This document shows positions 1-8,248 of a stretch of DNA of 64,000 nt, one piece after another (the stretch's first letter is position 1; each line of letters starts with the position of its first letter). This DNA is from JAEKNW01 sp963678375. Lineage in GTDB: Bacteria; Cloacimonadota; Cloacimonadia; Cloacimonadales; JAFGVF01. The notes below the pieces were generated by a model, which was not told the origin of the DNA, did no database searches, and saw only the letters and a program-made list of their open reading frames with translations. Both the position numbers and the translations under genes were made by a program. The stretch spans positions 930,001-994,000 of the forward strand of contig OY782831.1 of assembly GCA_963678375.2 (NCBI GenBank). Direction: 5' to 3'.

Positions 1-132
1 TCGTAGTTAACATAAAAAATCTCCACTGCTTATGTGTCAATATTTTTCTTTACTTTTTATGGATTTAAATGTCTGAGACTCTTTAACATTATGCCATAGT
101 CCCTTGAAATACACGACAAAAGTATCTATGGA

Positions 133-180
133 CTGACAGCATCCCTGCTGTCAGAACTGTGGAAGTAAGGATGCTTCCAC
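133..180. repeat. Two adjacent perfect hairpins
   Basis: Positions 133-140 and 147-154 are perfect 8-bp inverted arms (CTGACAGC/GCTGTCAG, 6-nt loop). Positions 159-165 and 174-180 are perfect 7-bp arms (GTGGAAG/CTTCCAC, 8-nt loop). No coding frame covers them and there is no T-tract, so they are not ordinary intrinsic terminators. They could be a palindromic intergenic repeat or RNA structure; function unknown. Confidence 0.6.
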
Positions 181-229
181 TCCATAATTTTTGCTGGGCA
201 CGGGCAGGGACGCTTCCACTCCATAATTT
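173..229. repeat. 18-nt direct repeat pair
   Basis: The 18-mer GCTTCCACTCCATAATTT occurs exactly at 173-190 and again at 212-229. The first copy begins inside the right arm of the second hairpin. The unit may belong to a dispersed intergenic repeat; only two copies are seen here. Confidence 0.6.
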
Positions 230-307
230 CTATTGACCCTCTATAAGGCTGGTGCTTCAACCCCTGTAAAGTGCCAAAAGGTTATTAGTAAAAGACTCCT
301 GATTAGT

Positions 308-367
308 TCTTGATTGTTAGTTTCCCTTTATAAATCCAATGATTATTTGAGACAATAACAATCAAGA
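308..367. repeat. Inverted repeat with 12-bp perfect arms
   Basis: TCTTGATTGTTA at 308-319 is perfectly inverted at 356-367 (TAACAATCAAGA), with a 36-nt centre. A similar imperfect inverted repeat lies at 59179-59237 with alignable flanks, so both may belong to a small hairpin family. Function unknown. Confidence 0.45.
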
Positions 368-386
368 GCCACAAAAGTTGTATCTT

Positions 387-574
387 AAACCCGAATAGTG
401 CAGTAGAACTTTAATAAAGAGGGTTAGATTCTTTTAGCAAAGTCCTCTTCTTTGAGGGAGATACAGGGGATGAATCCATATAATACGCATATAATATATC
501 TTCAAGAAAATTATGAAGCTTATTTTGCAGTTGAAGATAGTGCTATTCGCAAAGGTCTCTGCAGTATTGGGTTA
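387..574 (+). mobile_element. MITE-like repeat, copy 1
   Basis: This is one of four related intergenic elements in the window (also 4171-4391, 20687-20800, 42655-42819). All begin AACCC..ATAGTG.AGTAGA and end with an imperfect inverted copy reading CAAAGGTCT..TGC..T..TGGGTT. The interior shares the CGCATATAAT tract and TAGTGCTATTC.CAAAG. No transposase is encoded. Terminal inverted repeats, small size and dispersed intergenic copies fit a non-autonomous MITE-like element; the parent element is not in the window. Confidence 0.6.
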
Positions 575-615
575 ATTTCATATAATGACTTAGCTAAAAA
601 AAATATTGCCTAAAA

Positions 616-643
616 TTGACATATAAAATAATTTGCCTATAAA
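616..643 (+). promoter_or_regulatory. Sigma-70 type promoter for the 676 gene and ileS
   Basis: A perfect -35 TTGACA (616-621) is followed after 16 nt by TATAAA (638-643). The predicted start lies near 650, leaving a short leader with the AAAGAGG ribosome binding site at 661-667. It would transcribe the small zinc-ribbon gene and probably ileS. Confidence 0.6.
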
Positions 644-675
644 ATATAATTTTACACTCAAAAGAGGAAATCAAG

Positions 676-942
676 ATGTATATATTAGATGACAAACATT
701 TAGAAAAGGCAAAGGAGATAGTCCTATCAGCACGCAAGAAAAAGTCATGTAAAGTGTGTTATGATAGGGGCTATATTGGTGTAAATCAACAAAACATGGT
801 AGTTATATGCCATAAGTGTGTAGATGCAGAGAAAGCGACAGAAGAGTGGAAAAAATATGTTCTGGAAAACGAAGATTTAAAAGAACATTACAGTGAATTC
901 TTTGAAGAAGAAGATGAAAAGGAAACTTCAGAAGAAGAGTAA
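676..942 (+). CDS. Small zinc-ribbon protein, function unknown
   Basis: An 88-residue acidic protein with two CxxC knuckles (C25/C28 and C45/C48), which form a probable single zinc ribbon. A basic helical N-terminus (KKK just before C25) precedes it, and the C-terminus is very acidic (ends ETSEEE). ATG follows an AAAGAGG ribosome binding site. It lies 40 bp upstream of ileS behind a good promoter, so the two are probably co-transcribed. I do not recognise the family. The ribbon may bind nucleic acid or protein; that is inference. Confidence 0.75.
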   Translation: MYILDDKHLEKAKEIVLSARKKKSCKVCYDRGYIGVNQQNMVVICHKCVDAEKATEEWKKYVLENEDLKEHYSEFFEEEDEKETSEEE

Positions 943-982
943 GATAAATTATTATTAAGTCATATTAATAAAAGGATTGCAA

Positions 983-3900
983 ATGTATAAAAGTATTGAT
1001 TTGAAGGAATCTCCAGCTCTTTTGGAAGAAAGAGTTAGGGAATATTGGCAAGAAAAAAACACTCATAATAAAAGTATAGATAACCGAGAGGGAGCAGATC
1101 AATTTGTCTTCTTTGAGGGACCTCCTACAGCTAATGGTAAACCTGGGATCCATCATGTGATGGCTAGAACCTTGAAAGATTCAGTCTGCCGTTACAAAAC
1201 AATGCAGGGTTATCAAGTAAAACGCAAAGCTGGCTGGGATACTCATGGTCTTCCAGTTGAGATTGAAGTTGAGAAAACATTAGGCTTAGATGGTAAGCCA
1301 GAGATAGAGAAATATGGTATAGAACCATTTAATAAGAAGTGTCGTGAATCGGTATTCACCTACGAAGGTTTATGGCGTAAAATGACTGAGCAAATGGGAT
1401 ACTGGGTTGACTTAGATAATCCCTATATCACTCTAGACAATAATTATATTGAAACTGTATGGTGGATATTGAATGATTTCTTTAAGAGAGATCTGCTTTA
1501 TAAGGGTCATAAGATCGTTCCTTATTGTCCAAAATGTGGAACGCCTTTATCATCTCATGAAGTTGCTCAAGGTTATAAAGATGTAAATGACCCGTCTGTT
1601 TTCGTTAAGTTTAAAGCTCAAGATATGAATAATACTTACTTCTTAGCTTGGACAACTACCCCTTGGACTCTTTTATCTAATGTTGCTTTAGTAGTAAATC
1701 CAGAAGAAAAGTATGTTAAGATAAAAATCGATGAATCTGATGATTTCCTTATTTTAGCTAAGGCAAGACTATCTGTTATTTCAGAAGACTATGAAATAGT
1801 GGAAGAATACAAGGGCTCAGAGCTTGAGCATAAAAGATATGAAAGACTTTATGATTTCATGGATGTTGAAGAAGATGGCTGGTATATAGGTTTAGCAGAC
1901 TATGTTACTATGGATGATGGTACTGGTGTAGTCCATACTGCTCCCGCTTTTGGTGCAGATGACTATAATATCGGTATGAAGTATAAATTACCTTTTATAA
2001 ATCTAGTTGATGGTGAAGGTAAGTTCATTGATAGTGTTACTCCTTGGAAAGGTATTTTTGTTAAAGAAGCTGACAAGGGTATCATCAAAGATATGAAGGA
2101 AAGACAGGTTCTTTATAGAAGAGAACAAATTAAGCATAGTTACCCACATTGCTGGCGCTGTTCTTCACCTCTTATCTATTACGGTAGAGAATCATGGTTT
2201 ATTCGTACTTCTCAATTCAGAGATGAACTAATGAAAAACAATGATACAGTGAATTGGTATCCATCTTTTGTTGGAGAAAAGAGATTTGGAGAATGGTTAA
2301 AGAATAATATAGATTGGGCTTTATCCCGTGATAGATTCTGGGGAACTCCTTTAAATGTCTGGGTATGTGATGAATGTGGAAAATTAGATTCTGTAGGTTC
2401 AATTGACGAACTGAGAAAAAGAGGATATTATAAAGATGGTTCAGAAGTTGCAGAAGATATCGAACTCCACCGTCCTTATGTGGATGATATCCATTTAAAA
2501 TGTTCCTGTGGACATGACATGGTAAGAACACCAGAAGTGATAGACTGCTGGTTTGATTCTGGTGCTATGCCTTTTGCACAATGGCATTATCCTTTTGAGA
2601 ATAAAGATAAGTTTGATGGAGAGTTATTCCCAGCTGATTTTATCTCAGAAGGTATCGACCAAACACGTGGATGGTTCTACTCCTTGTTAGCTATTTCAAC
2701 TATATTGAAAGGAAAAGCTCCTTATAAGAACGTTCTAGTTAATGATTTAATTCTTGATGCTAAAGGTATCAAAATGAGTAAATCAAAAGGTAATACAGCT
2801 GATCCATTTGAGCTGATGAATAAGTATGGAGCTGATGTAATTCGCTGGTATTTACTATATGTTAGCCCTCCTTGGGTACCTACTAAGTTCAATGAAAAAG
2901 GTGTCGCTGAAATCTTAGGTAAATTCATGGGCACCCTTAAGAACGTTTATTCCTTTTATACTACTTATGCTAATATAGATAATTTCCAAGCAGATAGTCA
3001 GAATTTTAATCAAGAAAAAACTGCTGAAATAGATAGATGGATAATCTCAAGAACTAATACTCTAATTAAAGATGTAACTGATTATAACAATAGTTATGAC
3101 TTTACTAAGACAGTAAGAGCTATACAAGACTTTGTTCTTGATGAAGTGTCGAACTGGTATGTTAGACGTTCAAGACGTAGATTTTGGTCATTTGAGCTTA
3201 CTCAAGACAAGAAAGATGCCTATGCCACTCTCAACTTTGTCTTAGAAACAGTTGCAAAGTTAATAGCTCCATTTGCACCTTACATGGCTGAAGATATTTA
3301 TACTAACCTAACAGGTAAAGAATCTGTTCATTTAGAAAACTACCCTCAAGTTAATGAAAGTGTTATTGATGAAAAGCTAGAAGCTGAAATGCAAACTATA
3401 ATAACCTTAGTTGGACTTGGTCGTTCTGCTCGTAATACTTGCCAGATAAAAGTAAGACAGACACTTCAAACCATCTTTGTACCTGCTTCTACTAAAAATG
3501 TAGTCGAAAGAATGACTGATCTTTTAGTTGAAGAAATAAACATTAAAGACATAAAATATATATCTCGTGATGATGATTTTGTTCATTATGATATGAAACC
3601 AAACTTTAAAGTAATGGGTCCTAAATTTGGTAAGAATATGAAATTGATAGCTAAAGCACTTCAACAAGAAGATGCTTCAGAAATTATCTCAGCTTTCAAC
3701 CAAGGTAAAGCTTATGACTTAATCGTTAATGACCAGACTTTTACTATAAGTGAAGAAGATGTAGCTATCTCAATTCAACAAAGAGAAGGCTATACTTTCG
3801 AATCTTATAAAGAGCTCTGGGTAGCTTTAGATACTAAGTTAACTCCTGACTTAATCAAAGAAGGCTACGCTCGTGAGATAAATAATAAGATTCAATTTAC

Positions 3901-4108
3901 TCGTAAAGAAAATAACTTTGATATAATGGATAGAATCGATGTTATTTATTATGCAGATGATGAGTTAGCAGATGTCTTTACTAGCTTTGCTGATTTCATT
4001 GCTTCAGATACTCTTACTGATAGCTTCTCAAGAAAAGACAATAATGAGAATATGGAAGAGTATGATATCAATGGAAAAGTTCTTTATATGAGATTAGAGA
4101 GAAAATAA
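983..4108 (+). CDS. ileS: Isoleucyl-tRNA synthetase, type 2 (GXHH variant)
   Basis: Cytoplasmic class I synthetase that charges tRNA-Ile with isoleucine. About 1041 residues with the full catalytic, editing, anticodon-binding and extended C-terminal parts, the length expected of type 2 (eukaryote-like) IleRS. The HIGH-type signature reads GIHH at residues 55-58 (inside NGKPGIHHV), a swapped GXHH form. The second signature is KMSKS at about 597. Cys motifs (CPKCG, HCWRC, CSCGHD) suggest zinc sites. ATG 983 is preferred over an upstream in-frame TTG at 977 because AAAGGA (971-976) is well spaced for 983. Type 2 enzymes are known for mupirocin tolerance, and the GXHH form has been linked to very high resistance. 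A strong terminator follows. Confidence 0.97.
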   Translation: MYKSIDLKESPALLEERVREYWQEKNTHNKSIDNREGADQFVFFEGPPTANGKPGIHHVMARTLKDSVCRYKTMQGYQVKRKAGWDTHGLPVEIEVEKTLGLDGKPEIEKYGIEPFNKKCRESVFTYEGLWRKMTEQMGYWVDLDNPYITLDNNYIETVWWILNDFFKRDLLYKGHKIVPYCPKCGTPLSSHEVAQGYKDVNDPSVFVKFKAQDMNNTYFLAWTTTPWTLLSNVALVVNPEEKYVKIKIDESDDFLILAKARLSVISEDYEIVEEYKGSELEHKRYERLYDFMDVEEDGWYIGLADYVTMDDGTGVVHTAPAFGADDYNIGMKYKLPFINLVDGEGKFIDSVTPWKGIFVKEADKGIIKDMKERQVLYRREQIKHSYPHCWRCSSPLIYYGRESWFIRTSQFRDELMKNNDTVNWYPSFVGEKRFGEWLKNNIDWALSRDRFWGTPLNVWVCDECGKLDSVGSIDELRKRGYYKDGSEVAEDIELHRPYVDDIHLKCSCGHDMVRTPEVIDCWFDSGAMPFAQWHYPFENKDKFDGELFPADFISEGIDQTRGWFYSLLAISTILKGKAPYKNVLVNDLILDAKGIKMSKSKGNTADPFELMNKYGADVIRWYLLYVSPPWVPTKFNEKGVAEILGKFMGTLKNVYSFYTTYANIDNFQADSQNFNQEKTAEIDRWIISRTNTLIKDVTDYNNSYDFTKTVRAIQDFVLDEVSNWYVRRSRRRFWSFELTQDKKDAYATLNFVLETVAKLIAPFAPYMAEDIYTNLTGKESVHLENYPQVNESVIDEKLEAEMQTIITLVGLGRSARNTCQIKVRQTLQTIFVPASTKNVVERMTDLLVEEINIKDIKYISRDDDFVHYDMKPNFKVMGPKFGKNMKLIAKALQQEDASEIISAFNQGKAYDLIVNDQTFTISEEDVAISIQQREGYTFESYKELWVALDTKLTPDLIKEGYAREINNKIQFTRKENNFDIMDRIDVIYYADDELADVFTSFADFIASDTLTDSFSRKDNNENMEEYDINGKVLYMRLERK

Positions 4109-4130
4109 GAAATAGTAATACAATAATATA

Positions 4131-4158
4131 GGAGAACTGCTAGCAGTTCTCCTTTTTT
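4131..4158 (+). terminator. Intrinsic terminator of ileS
   Basis: A perfect 22-nt palindrome (4131-4152, arms GGAGAACTG/CAGTTCTCC with CTAG at the centre) is followed immediately by TTTTTTAT. It lies 23 nt past the ileS stop. Confidence 0.92.
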
Positions 4159-4170
4159 ATTCAAGATGTT

Positions 4171-4391
4171 AAACCCAGATAGTGTAGTAGAGCTTTGTAA
4201 TACTTCGCTAAAGCTACGTATCACAAGTGAAGAGTGCAGATTATTCTAGCAAAATCCCCTTCCTTGAGGGGGGCACAGGGGGGACTCCATAAAGTACGCA
4301 TATAATTTATATATTCGGAGAAATTATGGATCTTACTTTTGCAGAAGAATATAGTGCTATTCACAAAGGTCTACTGCATTGTTTGGGTTAA
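4171..4391 (+). mobile_element. MITE-like repeat, copy 2 (longest)
   Basis: About 220 bp, with imperfect terminal inverted repeats matching at 20 of 25 positions (AACCCAGATAGTGTAGTAGA against AACCCAAACAATGCAGTAGA). It sits between the ileS terminator and the 3' end of the convergent cyclase gene. It holds a G-rich inner hairpin (CCCCTTCCTTGAGGGG) and the CGCATATAATTTATATATTC tract shared almost exactly with copy 4. No protein is encoded. Confidence 0.65.
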
Positions 4392-4397
4392 ATAAAT

Positions 4398-7300
4398 TTA
4401 TAATGAAGTTAGCATTTCTTTGACCATTAAAACACCACTTTCATAATTACACTTGGTAAAAACATCAAGAGCTTCATTAAGCTTCTTTTTGGCTTCATCA
4501 CGTTGCTTTAACTCAATATCACATGTAGCCCAGTTGAAAAGAGCAATTCCCTCACTCTGTTTTGAGCCTAATTTGTTTAATATTTTGAATTCTTGAGCAA
4601 AATTATTAGATGCTTCTAAATACTTTCTCTGTGCTTTATTAGAAGTACCGAGCAGACCGTAAGAATTTGCTACACCCTCTAAATCTTCAATCTTTTTTTG
4701 ATGTTCTATGTTTTCTTTTATTAAATAATTGGCTTGGTCATACCTACCCATTTTAATATATATTTGAGCTATAATATTATTAACAAAGCTTCTTGTTCTG
4801 AGATTACCAACTGAAATACCAATTTCTCGACACTCAATAGCATAGTTAAGTGCTTGTTCATATTCATGATCTGAAATATAGATTAGAGCAAGGTTATATA
4901 AAATTCTAGAAACTTGATTTGTATTTTGACTAAGTCTAGCTATTTCTAGAGCTTCTAATAAAAGAGAAAGAGCTTCACTAACATTCTTCCCATTATATTC
5001 AAGCATAGCTAAATCTGACATTATTCTACATTTTGTTATTCTATTCCCAGTTTCTTCAGCATATTTAAGTGCTTTTAAATAATAACTTTTTGCTTGGAAT
5101 TTATCTCCTAAATGATAAGTCATCACACCAATATTGTGGGCTCCACTACCTAGTAGATTTGAATTATTGATACTCTCGATTAGGTTCATATTTAGCTTAA
5201 AATAATGAAGAGCATCATAATACTTAGATTTTTCCATATAATAAACACCTAAGAGATTTGCTATTCTACTAATATAGAGATCATTATCTGCTTCTAAGTA
5301 TTTATCTAATAGTTCAATAGAAGATTTTTCAAACTCCTCAACCCGGTTTAGATAACGCAAAGAATCTAAGTAATAAATTGTTAAATGAATCTTAAATTCT
5401 GATTTTTCATATAAAGGCATTATCTTTTGAGTGAGGTCTACTAAATCATTAAACTTCTCTTGAATAAAGAATGACTTAGCTTTCAAATAATTCAATTTCA
5501 GCCACTCTGCAGTATTTGGTTCTATCACTTTTTCTAATTCTGCAATATCCCGATTGGAAATATCTATCCTACTTTCCTCTAGATTGACCTCTACTACCTT
5601 TAATTTAGTATCAATCATAATTTCCTCATCTATGATATTTTTTTCTTTCATATAATCTATTAACTTACTACAATATTCTAATGTAGCCCCGTATTTATGA
5701 TATTTAATTGAATCATCAATCGCCAATCTGAGATAAGTAATTGCCTTATCAATTAAGTCTCCATTAATTGAATTATAGATTAATTCTTCATAATGATTGC
5801 TTAAGTTATCTTTATATATCTTTTCCATTGATATCAAGGCTTTTCTATGAATATTAATACACTGACTAGCAAGGTGCAATCTATAAATGCAATCACGATA
5901 AATAGTATTTCTAAAGACATAGTTAAATTCTAAAACTGGGTACCAGAGATTCTCAATTTCTCCCTCAGCAAGAAATCGTGAAATATCATTTCCTCCCATC
6001 ATTTCCTGGAGTATTCTTTTGTCAAATTTATTTCCTAAAACAGTTGCAACTTTGACAACTTTCTTAAGAATATCATCCAACTTGTCAACTCTTTCAATAA
6101 TCATAGCCTCTATATTATCAGGTATAGAATAAGTATCTTCATTCATGTATTTATCATCTTTAAGAAGCTTCTCACGCTTGATATAACTAACAATTTGTTC
6201 TATATAAAAAGGATTACCTTTAGCTTGGTCAATAATCCTACCCAAAAATTTGTCTGTTATCATGATTTCTTCTTCTAAATCATCCTTCAAGAAGGACATT
6301 ATCATTTGCACCGACTCATCATCACTGAGGTTATCTAACTTACATATACGATCTTTAGAGGATAAATCTAAATCATTAAAAAATAATTCCTGTTTGCTCC
6401 TACTTAATACTATGATAGTTATTGGATAATCTTGAATCAAAGGGTAGAAATATTTTAGAAAGTTATAGCTTTCAGGATCAATATAATCAAAATTATCAAT
6501 AATAATTACTGTAGGTAGATTTAAGGACATTAATCTGAAAATATTCGATATAGCAAAAAGTGTGTTTTCATACCTGCTTTTAATAACTTCACTAGCTACA
6601 TTGTCAGCATTAAATTCTTTTAATCCGATAAAAGTTTCTAAGAGTCCAATGCCACTATTCAACTCGTGTATAAGTGTTTTATTATTAACATTTTCAGCTA
6701 ATGAATCTATTACTTTTACTATCCTCTCATGATTTACTTGATATTCATCAGAATCATTGAGCTTGAAAAAGAACTTAAAGAAGGAGATTAAGGGATTATA
6801 ATTCTGCCTTAAAACCGTATCGCATTCCATATATGCCCAAGAATGCTCTGATTTACCAAGAATATTAACAGCCTCAGCGATAAGCCTTGTCTTACCAATT
6901 CCTTCATCACCATAAATATTGAGTAACTTAGACACAACATCTGAGGTTGATAAATTTATTTTCTTGGTAATCACTCTCAGTTGCTCATTTCGCCCAATAA
7001 ATTTATTATTAAATGATAAAAACTCACTTATATATTTCGGATTGCTTAAGACGTAAGTAGGTACCTTGGCTTGGAAGCCCTTATAACTTCTGTATCCTTT
7101 CATGATGATTTTAAAGCTTTTTCTTACTTTATTGAAGATATACTTATCTACAAGAATTTCATCAGGACTGGCCTGGATAGCCATTTGAGCTGAAAGATTT
7201 ACTGACATACCTAAAGCTGTATATTCACCTCTTGTAAAAGATCCCACAAAGCCAGCATAAGCCTCTCCATAACTGATACCAATATGGGAGACGTAAGAGT

Positions 7301-8165
7301 GATAATTTTTAACTTCTAAGGCAAAATTACAAGCTCTTGCTGGAGAATCATAATAACTCTTTGGTGCTCCAAAAATGACCAAAATAACTAGACCTTTATC
7401 AGAATAATCAACCTTATTAAAATAACCCCCATAACGTAGGGCTAAGTTCATAACTCTTGCTATAAATTTGTTAGTATTCTTACAATTATCAAAAGCAATA
7501 AAACAGCTAACTACCTTACGAAATTCTCCGATTTTGTCATGATTACGTAAAACAGGGGGCAAAAACTTGTTATAGTTGTAATAGATCTCTTCTTTGTACT
7601 CTATTGATTTGCCGTCTGTCTTATGACCTTTATCACTTACAGGAAAAGAGAAACTTACTTTACCTCTACTAGAATGTTTGATCGCGTCAATGGCTGAATC
7701 AACACCAACTCCAGAAAATAAATAAGTAGAATAGTAGTCTGAATCAAAAATTTTTAGAGTGATTTCTCCAAAACCAACTCCAACTTTTATACCTAAGAGA
7801 AATGAAAGATCAAAAATATTCTCTGTATTATATCTATCTACTGTATCGATAATTTGAGAAGTTAGATTGGAAAAATCAATATGGGCAACCTCAGTATCTG
7901 GAAAAATAGCAATGAAGGAATCACCAGCAAAAGAGGAGATAAAACCATGATTCTTTTCTATAATAGTGATTAATGGGTCAAATAGTTTTCTGATTATATT
8001 TGCAAGTTCTTCTGCTCCAGCTGAGCCTTTATCCATCAATAACTGAGTTAATTCAGTAAAGCCAGAAATATCTATTATCAATACATGAGCGAATAGCTCT
8101 TTACGATAATTTCCTTTATTATATTCATTAAGAACAAAATCTGGTACAAAACTCTTAAATTTCAT
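4398..8165 (-). CDS. Soluble adenylyl-cyclase-like protein: twin cyclase domains, P-loop ATPase, TPR repeats
   Basis: About 1255 residues with the layout of eukaryotic soluble adenylyl cyclase. Class III cyclase domain C1 covers about 25-200, with metal-binding Asp pair D32 (IDISGF) and D82 (SFAGDSF). C2 covers about 215-370, with FVGSFTRGEYTALG. An AAA/STAND-type ATPase follows (Walker A GDEGIGKT, 419-426; FDYIDPES later), then many TPR-like helices to the C-terminus. In C2 the catalytic VNxxxR motif reads VNLSAQM: Asn323 is kept but the transition-state Arg is Gln327, so cyclase activity may be reduced or lost. I chose ATG 8165 (GGGGAG 4 nt upstream) over in-frame ATG 8177 and TTG 8186. There is no signal peptide, so it is cytoplasmic; regulatory nucleotide signalling is the likely role. 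Confidence 0.85.
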   Translation of the reverse strand: MKFKSFVPDFVLNEYNKGNYRKELFAHVLIIDISGFTELTQLLMDKGSAGAEELANIIRKLFDPLITIIEKNHGFISSFAGDSFIAIFPDTEVAHIDFSNLTSQIIDTVDRYNTENIFDLSFLLGIKVGVGFGEITLKIFDSDYYSTYLFSGVGVDSAIDAIKHSSRGKVSFSFPVSDKGHKTDGKSIEYKEEIYYNYNKFLPPVLRNHDKIGEFRKVVSCFIAFDNCKNTNKFIARVMNLALRYGGYFNKVDYSDKGLVILVIFGAPKSYYDSPARACNFALEVKNYHSYVSHIGISYGEAYAGFVGSFTRGEYTALGMSVNLSAQMAIQASPDEILVDKYIFNKVRKSFKIIMKGYRSYKGFQAKVPTYVLSNPKYISEFLSFNNKFIGRNEQLRVITKKINLSTSDVVSKLLNIYGDEGIGKTRLIAEAVNILGKSEHSWAYMECDTVLRQNYNPLISFFKFFFKLNDSDEYQVNHERIVKVIDSLAENVNNKTLIHELNSGIGLLETFIGLKEFNADNVASEVIKSRYENTLFAISNIFRLMSLNLPTVIIIDNFDYIDPESYNFLKYFYPLIQDYPITIIVLSRSKQELFFNDLDLSSKDRICKLDNLSDDESVQMIMSFLKDDLEEEIMITDKFLGRIIDQAKGNPFYIEQIVSYIKREKLLKDDKYMNEDTYSIPDNIEAMIIERVDKLDDILKKVVKVATVLGNKFDKRILQEMMGGNDISRFLAEGEIENLWYPVLEFNYVFRNTIYRDCIYRLHLASQCINIHRKALISMEKIYKDNLSNHYEELIYNSINGDLIDKAITYLRLAIDDSIKYHKYGATLEYCSKLIDYMKEKNIIDEEIMIDTKLKVVEVNLEESRIDISNRDIAELEKVIEPNTAEWLKLNYLKAKSFFIQEKFNDLVDLTQKIMPLYEKSEFKIHLTIYYLDSLRYLNRVEEFEKSSIELLDKYLEADNDLYISRIANLLGVYYMEKSKYYDALHYFKLNMNLIESINNSNLLGSGAHNIGVMTYHLGDKFQAKSYYLKALKYAEETGNRITKCRIMSDLAMLEYNGKNVSEALSLLLEALEIARLSQNTNQVSRILYNLALIYISDHEYEQALNYAIECREIGISVGNLRTRSFVNNIIAQIYIKMGRYDQANYLIKENIEHQKKIEDLEGVANSYGLLGTSNKAQRKYLEASNNFAQEFKILNKLGSKQSEGIALFNWATCDIELKQRDEAKKKLNEALDVFTKCNYESGVLMVKEMLTSL

Positions 8166-8185
8166 CAAACTCCCCATTTTTTCCA

Positions 8186-8220
8186 AAAGACAACCCTCAA
8201 TTGAGGGTTGCTTTGTTTTT
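8186..8220. terminator. Palindromic terminator between the repeat-protein and cyclase genes
   Basis: A perfect 20-nt palindrome at 8191-8210 (arms CAACCCTC/GAGGGTTG) has T-rich flanks on both strands: CTTTGTTTTT on plus, TCTTTT on minus. On the minus strand it lies about 40 nt past the stop of the secreted repeat protein and just ahead of the cyclase start. It probably terminates the former, and may hairpin the cyclase leader. Confidence 0.65.
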
Positions 8221-8248
8221 ACATATATGCTTTATTATGGAGAGAAGA

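Noticed and set aside
977..982. Upstream TTG start for ileS
   Set aside because: It overlaps the AAAGGA ribosome binding site that serves ATG 983.
4328..4391. Short open frame in MITE copy 2 (ATGGATCTTACTTTTGCAG...)
   Set aside because: About 20 codons, and the corresponding frame is disrupted in copy 1; no evidence of coding.
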